From Plotosus lineatus (lineage: Eukaryota; Chordata; Actinopteri; Siluriformes; Plotosidae): 64,000 nt of DNA. This document shows, in pieces, positions 56,151-64,000 of this stretch; positions within the stretch are counted from its first letter, which is position 1; each line of letters begins with the position of its first letter. Location: contig CM045733.1 of NCBI GenBank assembly GCA_024760905.1, positions 32,248,501 through 32,312,500 of the forward strand. The letters are read 5' to 3'. Made by a program: the position numbers and the translations under genes. A model generated the notes under the pieces. The model was not told the DNA's origin. It saw only the letters and a program-made list of their open reading frames with translations, and made no database searches.

Positions 56151-56690
56151 CTCATAATGCACAATGTATAATATTCTATTTTATGGTTTATCGGTGTCTG
56201 TGTGTGGTGCACAGATAAACCATAAAGTAAAATATTATATTAACATTTTTAAATAAAATAGATACGGTAGTTCAGTTTATTTCTATTTTTCTTTTTGTTT
56301 GAGTCTTTTTTGTTTTGGTTTTCACCAAAGGAAAAGCAAACACGAATTCTAAAAATACACCTCACCATTGTTCCTACCTTGTGGCAGCAATTAGAAACAG
56401 TTCACATCCTAGTACAAGGTACACATCCAGATCCCAGGTGTGTCAGCACTGACTTCATCAACTGCTGCAGTGAGTAAACAGAAAAGGATGGGCCAGTGGT
56501 GGGATTAAAATCCAAGTATTGCACAATATTGAATTTAGACTCAAAGAAGATATGACAATTACTGTCATCTGCTGATATTTTGAAGCATTTGTGTATCTAT
56601 CAGTAACTAAACTTAGCAATTGAATCAATCAACTACCCCAAGCAAATAACTGTAGGTAATTAATACAGACTATTGGAAGGCGCCAGTGTT
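56151..56690. other. Unassigned DNA
   Basis: Contains an inverted pair around 56170-56245 (TTTATGGTTTATC / GATAAACCATAAA), which could form a hairpin. Nothing else is recognised. Confidence 0.4.
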
Positions 56691-56698
56691 TGTCTCTC

Positions 56699-56732
56699 TC
56701 TATATCTATCTATCGATCTATCTATCTATCTC
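56699..56732. repeat. (TATC)n microsatellite
   Basis: About eight units, close to the LINE-R 3' fragment. Confidence 0.85.
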
Positions 56733-56770
56733 TTCCAGTAAAGTTTGTGATATGTACCGTATCAGTATCA

Positions 56771-56953
56771 TTCTTCAGTCTTCTTCTTTTCCTTTCAGCT
56801 GTTCCCTTCAGGGGTTGCCACAGCAAATCATCTGCCTCCATCTCACCCTATCCTCTGCATCTTCTTCTCTTACTCCAACGACCTTCATTTCTTCCTTCAC
56901 CACATCCATAAATCTTCTCTTTGGTCTTCCTCTAGGCCTTCTGGAGAGGGCTA
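56771..56953 (-). mobile_element. LINE-R 3' end fragment
   Basis: Very similar to 3469-3640: CAGCTGTTCCCTTCAGGGGT, CACCCTATCCTCTGCATCTT, then TCTTTGGTCTTCCTCTAGGC. It covers the last codons and 3' end of the LINE and breaks at CCTTCTGG (rc of the GGCAGAAGG segment). Confidence 0.88.
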
Positions 56954-57015
56954 TATTAAGTTGGACAACTTGTGCCCAATCCTTTACTTAAATGAATCTA
57001 TCTATCTATCTCGTG

Positions 57016-57321
57016 CCTGAGTTGTAGGACGACCATTGGCGGCCCGCCATGAAGGATAACGCCCTGGTTATCAACTTCATGGAGGTTTTCAGGATCAGTG
57101 CAGTGGTTTGCCATTGCCTTCTGCATGATGCAAACCTACGGGCAATTTAGTGTGCTACTGTGCATGTCTTTGGATTGTGGGAGGAAACCGGAGCACCCGG
57201 AGGAAACCCACGCAAGCACGGGGAGAACATGCAAACTCCACATAGAAACACCCAGGCCGGGAATCGAACCCAGGCCTTCTTGCTGTGAGGCGGACGTGCT
57301 AACCACTACGCCACCGTGCCG
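57016..57321 (-). mobile_element. SINE-A head with another alternative 3' body
   Basis: The head and body up to GGCAATTTAGTGTGCTACTG (plus strand) are near-perfect SINE-A. Beyond that, the 3' part (AAGGCAATGGCAAACCACTG, TTGATAACCAGGGCGTTATC, ATGGCGGGCCGCCAATGGTC in minus sense) differs from the ordinary tail and from the copy at 13523, and ends in (GATA)n. Confidence 0.75.
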
Positions 57322-57980
57322 CTCTTAAATGAATAAAATATCTTTAAATCAAATCAAATAAATCAAATCAACGCATACTTCATAAATGAAAATCCAATAA
57401 GTGTGTCCATATTTATTGATAATAATAATATATATATAAAATTCATTATATGATTTTATTTATTACTGAAAATGTTCTGTTATGAAGCACGATATAAACT
57501 TTTGGGGTCTGTTCCTGTAGTGAACAAACACAGAATAGAATAATCATACTGAAACATTTCAATACATGTAGAATAGTCACAAAAATACATATAGTACTTG
57601 TTCGGATGCATATTTGCACCTTTACATACATTCCTGATAATGATTGCGTTATGTCACATGCATAGTGACTATTGAGTGCTACAGCTCGCTCTCCCTACAG
57701 ATGCATAACCAGTTCATTCGCCTTTTTCTTTTCTTTCTTTTTGTGCCATTGAAACACTCCTGGAACTTTTTGATCCTATCTTGTGCATGATTTATTTATT
57801 TATTATTATTATAATTTTAATTCAAGAATTATTGGGACATTACACGGTACACTGTGACATTTAAAATTCATAGTTTAAAATAATCTGTTAATTATTTCTG
57901 ATAATTGTTTTGTTGTTGTTTGTAATATGTACAAAATTTACAAAATCAAATTTATTTGAGACATGTTAGAAGACTGAAGA
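57322..57980. other. Unassigned AT-rich DNA
   Basis: Nothing recognised. Confidence 0.4.
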
Positions 57981-58178
57981 ATGAGGTTCTCTTTGGGAGT
58001 AACGAGGATGGATAGGATCAGGAATGAGTACATCAGACGGACAGCACATGTAAGATGTTTTGGAGACAAAGTCAGAGAGGCTAGATTGAGATGGTTTGGA
58101 CATGTACAGAGGAGGGATAGTGAGTATATTGGTAGTAGGATGCTGAGGTTGGAACTACCAGGCAGAAGGACTGGAGTA
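57981..58178 (+). mobile_element. LINE-R internal fragment, opposite strand
   Basis: Translates MRFSLGVTRMDRIRNEYIR, then VRCFGDKVREARLRWFGHVQ, then RRDSEYIGSRMLRLELPGRR. This is the LINE-R segment immediately upstream of the piece at 56771-56953. The break is at GGCAGAAGG, the same LINE position where the other fragment starts. Confidence 0.88.
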
Positions 58179-58291
58179 TGCGTTTGAATGAATCAGATGG
58201 TTGTTTACTAAATGACTTGCAATGTCATTTAACTCTTGTTACACAATTTCCAAAAGGAAAAAGGAAAGAACATAAAAATCTCCTAATCTCT

Positions 58292-58644
58292 GTCTGTCTT
58301 CCTTTCGGCTTTTTTTCCCCTTTTACTCGGGAGTCGCCACAGCGAATCATCTGATTCGCACGTTTTGATTTGGCAGAGGTTTTTACGTCGGATGGCCTTC
58401 CTGTCACAACCCTGTTAGCAAGGGACAGAAACACGCTGACGACTTTGCAGCCTACTCTTTTCGAAAGTCAGCAATGGTTCTTTTACATGCCTCGCACCAC
58501 AGACAGTGAGAGACATGGCCCGCCTTTGATAACCCAGTTCGCCGCACTGGGGGGACAGTGACAACCTTGTGGAGAGTGGGACTCGAACCCCCAACCTTTG
58601 GATCAGGGATCCAGCGCCCTATACCACTAGACCACCACTGCCCC
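58292..58644 (-). mobile_element. SINE-B, full length, RTE-type tail
   Basis: Complete tail (TTCCTTTCGGCTTTTTTTCC, TCGGGAGTCGCCACAGCGAA), centre and head. The flanks TAAAAATCTCCTAATCTCT (58273-58291) and TAAAAATGTCCTAATCTCT (58645-58663) differ at one base. Confidence 0.92.
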
Positions 58645-58663
58645 TAAAAATGTCCTAATCTCT

Positions 58664-59201
58664 AAACAGTCTAATTTACACTTTGCCTAAGATAATTTAA
58701 AATTATAAATTTCCATGGTAGCAACATTGCTCTTAATTTTGGTAGGTGTGTGTACTGGTTGGTAAATTCTCAGGACAGCTGACACTAATAGCAAGTGCTC
58801 AGACACTGGAAATGTGAGTTGTCTGAAAAGGTCAAACAATTATAGACCTCCATTTTGGTCAGCGAGACAGAATAATGGTTGTTTGCACAGAAAATATTTG
58901 AACTAAAAAAAAAAAAAGGCTTCTCTTAGCAACCTGACACAAGAAAAAAAAAAGTCAACGCACCTGGTCTTGTGGTATAATCTTGAAAACCTTTTTCCAC
59001 TCATTTGATGGAGTTCAGCAGTTTAGATCAGATGCAAAATATTCTTAGCAGTCATAGCAAGTTTCAGTCACTTTGACTTACAACTAGACAATTTAATGAC
59101 CTTGGATGACTGAGCTGGTGTACCTTTATTTTCTTGGCTAGAACACAGCTGGGCTAAATGCTGGCAGAAAGCAAACTACAAAATATAGTCCTGCACTAAA
59201 G

Positions 59202-59202
<1 letters not shown>
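58664..59202. other. Unassigned DNA
   Basis: AT-rich; nothing recognised. (GA)n follows at 59203-59251. Confidence 0.4.
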
Positions 59203-59247
<45 letters not shown>

Positions 59248-59510
59248 GAGACTTCAAGAAAATCCTTAACAAGTGGGTGAGTGGTAAGGATCAGGCCAGA
59301 ATGTTCGTAAAGGTAACAGGTATAAAACAAGACGTAACTGTCACTACATGGAATTGTAATACAGCTGAGGTTGTGTAGAACCGTTTGTGTTTTTGCTTAA
59401 ACAGCTGAATTTCAGTGATTTTTTTTTTTCTCTCTCTCACTTGTTAGGCAACATATCAGGAGCATGTTATTGCCTGAACACATGCAGTATGTCTTTGTTT
59501 CTTTTTGCAG

Positions 59511-59678
59511 CATGATGAGTATAAGCAGATGAATGAAAGCAATGTGTGTGTGTTAAGCCACACTTCCTTCTCTCTCTCCTGCACCCCTTTATTCTTCATG
59601 AGGACAGAGAGATGATCATGCGGGGCCACTGGTCCTCCAACACCCTGGCCGTTATCTTCCTCCTGCTCTCGACTGCAG
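59511..59678 (+). CDS. Candidate signal-peptide exon of an unidentified secreted or membrane protein
   Basis: A pyrimidine-rich acceptor (GTTTCTTTTTGCAG, ending 59510) precedes this stretch, which ends at a good donor (GACTGCAG|GTGAGC). An ATG at 59612 opens MIMRGHWSS followed by NTLAVIFLLLSTAG. That is a short positively charged start, then a hydrophobic core, then small residues, as in a signal peptide. The coding part is 67 nt, so the intron is phase 1, common for signal-peptide exons that precede immunoglobulin-type domains. An alternative acceptor (CTCTCTCACTTGTTAG) ends at 59447. Upstream short ORFs are present. No neighbouring exon is visible, and I do not recognise the gene. Codon choice is GC-rich compared with the surroundings, which supports a real exon, but a chance occurrence remains possible. 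Confidence 0.4.
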
Positions 59679-59801
59679 GTGAGCTCCACTGGGGATCAAT
59701 CAGCACAGATGGGATGAAGTTAAAATAAAATTAATTATAGTCAGGTGAAATTAGCTATACAGTATAGTTCAGTTCTTTCAGTATTGCATATTAAATCTGA
59801 A

Positions 59802-59825
59802 GTGTGTGTGTGTGGGTGTGTGTGT

Positions 59826-59865
<40 letters not shown>

Positions 59866-59866
59866 T
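59802..59866. repeat. (GT)n microsatellite, interrupted
   Basis: About 30 GT units with GGT interruptions, then a G-run. Confidence 0.95.
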
Positions 59867-60321
<455 letters not shown>

Positions 60322-60896
60322 TTTCTGAAACCAATTATACAATATCAGAATCCAAATTGACAGAGCATGCAGACAGTTCTGGCATTTCAACCTGTTTGTT
60401 TTTTCATTCTATGTTTTCTAATATTTTCTGAATATCTGAATACATAAACTGATGTGGATATTCAGGGTACTAAACAATTAGGGATCAATTGTAGGCCTAA
60501 AATAATGTGCACACTTCACTATTACACCTATATGTGTGTTCCCCCAACCCGTTGCCACAAAACTGTAAGAAAACAATTGTACATTATTTCTTTGTACCGT
60601 ATGCTGTAGTATTATAAGTTCCTTTTCCCAGGAACTAAGAGACTCAAACCTGTCAATGTCCCCATGCACAAAGCAAGTGTTTCCTGAACAGAGCCCTGAC
60701 ATCAACCCCACTGAACAGCTCACTCAACATCACTTCCTTATCTCGTTATTATGTCTTGTGAATAAATGATCTCAAAGCTCCATGGCCACAATGGCGGGCC
60801 TTTCCCGAATAGAGTAGAATATTACAACAGTGAAGAACTAAATTTGGAATGAGATGGTCAAGAAGCACACATCAGCCTGATAATAGGCAGCAGAGC
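60322..60896. other. Unassigned DNA
   Basis: Nothing recognised. Confidence 0.35.
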
Positions 60897-61235
60897 AGGG
60901 GTCTCCAACATGGTGCCCGTGGGCACTGGGTCGCCCGCAAGATCAACATGAGGTGCCCGCGGGCCTGTTCACTGCTATTTTTAGAACAGGCCTGTGGCTT
61001 CATAGTGCCACTCTCCATTGAGCTGCATCAAATGTTTTTTGCTATTTTTTTAATCAAATCAATATCTTCACATAGATTATTAATTATTAATAGTATTAAT
61101 TATTAATACTAACATAAAATTATAGGTAAATTGAGCAAATTAGTTATTTCAGAAGTGTGTATCATCCTGGTAGCCCTTCGCATTAGTTGGTACCCAAGAA
61201 GTAGCTCTCAGTTTCAAATAGGTTGGTGACCCCTT
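60897..61235. mobile_element. Non-autonomous hAT element (MITE), copy 2, inverted relative to copy 1
   Basis: Starts CAGGGGTCTCCAACATGGTG and ends GGTTGGTGACCCCTT, where the final G is mutated. Internal GAACAGGCCTGTGGC, CTCTCCATTGAGCTGCATCA and ACCCAAGAAGTAGCTCTCAG match the reverse complement of 405-714. I found no matching 8-bp flanks, so it is older or its flank has changed. Confidence 0.82.
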
Positions 61236-61439
61236 CAATAGTTGAATTGTGTTTACAGAGACATTGACGATATAACAGCAAGCTGAACTAGAGGAACATT
61301 CATAAAGTGCAAGGCACATCTGCTGAGGAAATGGGATAGTGTATCAAATAGGGTTTATATAGTTGCTGTTTTTAATTTCCCATTTAACTTACTCTGTGTT
61401 ATAGTATATGGACCTGAACTAATTAGCAAAAACAGCTCT

Positions 61440-62220
61440 CTTGCTTTTAAAGTCACACAAGGTCAGAATGTGTTTTTAAAAGTCCATATTTTGTTTCCTA
61501 TTAGTTTTCCTTAGTAATGGAATGTCAGTACTTGTGATAGATATGGCAGGTATGTCAGCACTTGTTTTGAAGTAATGAGCTCTCACAATCCTGTGACCTT
61601 GATTTTTTAATCTTTCAAAGTCACTCAAGGTCAGAGGTAATTACCTAGTTCAAAATTTTCTACATAGATACTTATTGAGGCAGCACACCTCTCAGCAAAA
61701 ACTTTTGGGTTCAATTTCCGGGCTCGGGGGTTTCTGGGTGAAGGTTGCATGTTCTCCCCATACGTGTGTTGGTTTCTTCCAAGTACTCCAGCTTCCTACC
61801 TAGACTTGCACAGTAGACCCATTGGCTACTCCAAATCACACTTAGGTGAGAGTATGAATGGTTGTGTGAGTGTTGGCTTTGTAGTGGCCTGACAACTGTA
61901 AGTGGTGTACACTGCCCTTGCCCAGAGTCGACTGAGCTAGTTAGGATTAAGTTGCTTAGAAAATGAATGAACGAATGATTCCTTTTGCTATTCTGCAATA
62001 TCGGCATGTCTATCAGCACTCATTTCAACGTTATAAGCAGTCTATTTCCAAAATATTGTGACCTTGCTCTGACCTTCACCGTTGACTTTGACATTGCAAA
62101 AACAGATAATCTGTGACTTATTTAGGATAGTGTCCCAAAAAAGTTTGGTTAATTTTGCTCGCAGACCAACTGACAAACTGGCAAACAAACAAACAAACAA
62201 ACAAATGCAGGCAATTATAA
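61440..62220. repeat. Diverged dispersed repeat with AGGTCA half-sites, split by a SINE-A
   Basis: CAAGGTCAGAATG (61458), CTGTGACCTTGA (61591), CTCAAGGTCAGAGG (61624) and GTGACCTTGCTCTGACCTTC (62058) recur, and CAAAAAAGTTTGG and ACCAACTGACAAACTGGCAA follow. The layout resembles a common fish repeat rich in GTGACCTTGACC motifs. The SINE-A at 61680-61978 interrupts it. Confidence 0.45.
61680..61978 (+). mobile_element. SINE-A, decayed
   Basis: The head is partial (GGCAGCACACCTCTCAGCAA). Box B-like GGGTTCAATTTCCGG, body TTGCATGTTCTCCCCATACG and tail GCCCAGAGTCGACTGAGCTA, then TTAGGATTAAGTTGCTTAG, then (GAAT)-type end. Confidence 0.75.
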
Positions 62221-62834
62221 TAGCAATGGGGTTTTGGCAGAATAATGAAAATACTGAATGCTTTAACTGAAAGGCCTGTAAGCCAACAGAATCTAACAAA
62301 CTCAACTTGACCTATTATAGGACTTTGGCAAGTCAAGCAGGGCATGCTGGAAACAGTGTTAGATGGATTATCACAGTGGTGTTTCAGGAAAAAACTACAG
62401 CTGGCTTGCTTAAGCATGCTTAATTACTCTTATACAGTTTCACGCAAAGAGCTTAGTGTGCAGACATGCAAGTGGGAAGTGGAAACATTTTAGTTTCTAC
62501 TTACAGAGGCATGCATGTAGATGGACTGGTTTTGGTAAAATTCCCCAAGCTGTGAAAGAGGGCATAAGGATCATGGCTTGCAAATGTGGACCCTCCAATT
62601 CTGAATGTATTGCTACCTTACAGCCACTGTTCCTGAGATCCACTCTGGATCCACCACCCCGATCAGGATAAAAAGGTCACTGAAGAATAGATTAGATTAA
62701 ACTGGATTAGATAACATTCAATTTGGAGGACACCATTAATCAATAGTTAGCCGGGTTGCCTCACAGCAAAAAGGTCCTTTTTTTCAAACTCTGGCTTTCA
62801 CTGCAACATTGAGTTTTCAGATATTGGATAGATA
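62221..62834. other. Unassigned DNA
   Basis: At 62752-62775 (AGCCGGGTTGCCTCACAGCA) there is a scrap resembling a SINE-A head; nothing else is recognised. Confidence 0.35.
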
Positions 62835-62940
62835 GATCAATAGATACATGGACGGATGGGTGGATGGATGGCTGGATGAATGGCTGGATGGATGGATGGA
62901 TGGATGGATGGATGGATGGATGGATGGATGGATGGATGGA
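62835..62940. repeat. (GGAT)n microsatellite
   Basis: About 15 perfect ATGG units at the right with degenerate units at the left. Confidence 0.95.
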
Positions 62941-63682
62941 GTCCTTCATGCAATGTGGGAGAGGTGTAAGTGTTCTGTTAATTTTTTTCTAGATTGTGTA
63001 AAGTTTGAGAGCAGAGAAAGTGCATCTTAATGCAGTAAGGAATCAATACACCATAGCATGTAAGATCTTCAGCAGGTATGGTTAAAATACCATTGACAAT
63101 TTAAGCAAAGCTCACTAGCAAAAATATTATAACGTATTATATTCTGCCATATAACATATTCTATGTCAGATTGCTGTATTGATCCTGTACATTACAGTAA
63201 TCTACCGTATAACTGTATCAGTGAAATATACCCCTTCCAAGACTATGGCTCTTCATTGTGGTGAAAAGCCTGCGATATCACATATCCACCTATATTTTTC
63301 CAGAGGCAGACATTATATCAATTATATTAAGTCATTTGAGGACAAGGAGTAGTTTCAAACATCTGTGATTATTTAATATCTTTTAAAAGAAAATCTCTCT
63401 CACAGTCAGTCAGCCAGTTATTATGAGCAAAAAAAAATACAATTTGCTATTATTATAAAATCATAACCAGGTTGATTCACACACCCAATGTTTCCTGCCA
63501 GGAAACACATGCTGATTCTTCATGTTGGCCAAAACTCTCATGAGAAGATTTTAACCTCTCTAAATCTAGTGAGCTAACCAGGTCTTTATGTCTGGGTTTA
63601 ATGATGCAGTGGGTCCATCCAAATGAGACGCTTCCGGATCCGATCAAGCATTAACACACACATCCAAACATACATATATACA

Positions 63683-63683
<1 letters not shown>
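62941..63683. other. Unassigned DNA
   Basis: AT-rich; nothing recognised. Confidence 0.4.
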
Positions 63684-63739
<56 letters not shown>

Positions 63740-63792
63740 ATGTGGGGTACATGGTATTGGATTCCTTATCAGCATGTAACATGTATAATCTG

Positions 63793-63855
<63 letters not shown>

Positions 63856-63918
63856 ACACACATACACACACACACACACATGCGAAAAACAGCAAGACCA
63901 TGTAACATGTATAATCTG

Positions 63919-63957
<39 letters not shown>

Positions 63958-63990
63958 ACACACACATGCGAAAAACAGCAAGACCATGAA
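63684..63990. repeat. Inverted (GT)n/(CA)n arrays with a duplicated CA-rich unit
   Basis: (GT)n at 63684-63737 faces (CA)n starting at 63797. The CA region is a tandem duplication: ATGTAACATGTATAATCTGC, a CA array, then TGCGAAAAACAGCAAGACCA, all of which occur twice (about 63774-63900 and 63900-63987). Confidence 0.9.
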
Positions 63991-64000
63991 TAAAATAATA

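Noticed and set aside
62118..62417. Minus-strand 99-codon frame with a hydrophobic LFVCLFVCQFV segment
   Set aside because: The segment comes from a (CAAA)n run at 62187-62206; no conserved protein is apparent.

Overview
The window looks like intergenic or intronic DNA of a ray-finned (probably teleost) fish. It is AT-rich and dense in long dinucleotide and tetranucleotide arrays. Its repeats belong to classes typical of fish genomes: Tc1/mariner, Tigger and hAT DNA transposons, an RTE-like LINE, a second LINE family ('LINE-J' here), and several tRNA-headed SINE families. No complete protein-coding host gene is visible. The only plausible host exon is a short signal-peptide-type exon at 59511-59678; a possible untranslated first exon near 39.4 kb is weaker.

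Family names used here are my own. SINE-A has a tRNA-like head (box A near TGGCGTAGTGGTTAGCACG, box B GGGTTCGATTCCC) and a tail ending near CCTAATTAGGATTAAGCGG-TTCAGAAAATGAATG. SINE-B has a head with GTGGTCTAGTGGATAGGG and GGGTTCGAGTCCC, a conserved centre (GCAGCTAACTGGGTTATCAAAG ... GTGTTTCTG, split here) and interchangeable tails. SINE-C has a head with GGTGGCATAGTGGTTACGG and a tail ending AAAAGCCYAAYRGACTTTACC (degenerate). LINE-R is the RTE-like element at 3469-6647. LINE-J is the element at 32745-34575 and 55083-56150.

Layout. 1-7400: a hAT MITE, then a three-level nest (Tc1 containing a hAT containing LINE-R) whose outer two insertions keep perfect target duplications. 7400-17000: SINE fragments, a gypsy-like RT remnant, a Tigger inserted inside a SINE-A, and microsatellites. 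17251-18038: an unusual inverted-repeat element with a 9-bp target duplication that carries telomere-like CCCTAA blocks. 18-32 kb: SINEs, a 750-bp hAT inside a SINE-B, a second Tigger copy, hAT and Tc1 transposase remnants, and a composite SINE. 32.7-34.6 kb: LINE-J 3' half. 35-41 kb: Tc1 remnant and chimeric SINEs. 44-45.7 kb: a very decayed LINE. 47.1-48.6 kb: a minisatellite of roughly 48-50-bp units interrupted by a SINE-B. 49-59 kb: more SINEs, the 5' half of LINE-J, and an inverted pair of LINE-R pieces. 59-64 kb: the candidate exon, a second hAT MITE, a repeat with AGGTCA half-sites, and large microsatellites.

How the parts relate. The SINEs are non-autonomous. The SINE-B tail matches both ends of LINE-R, so LINE-R is the likely source of the machinery for that subfamily. 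Other SINE-B copies carry a SINE-A tail or a third tail, all switching near the same point in the central domain. This modular tail exchange and the telomere-repeat-bearing inverted-repeat element are the two most interesting observations here. Everything is inferred by reading; no database search was run.
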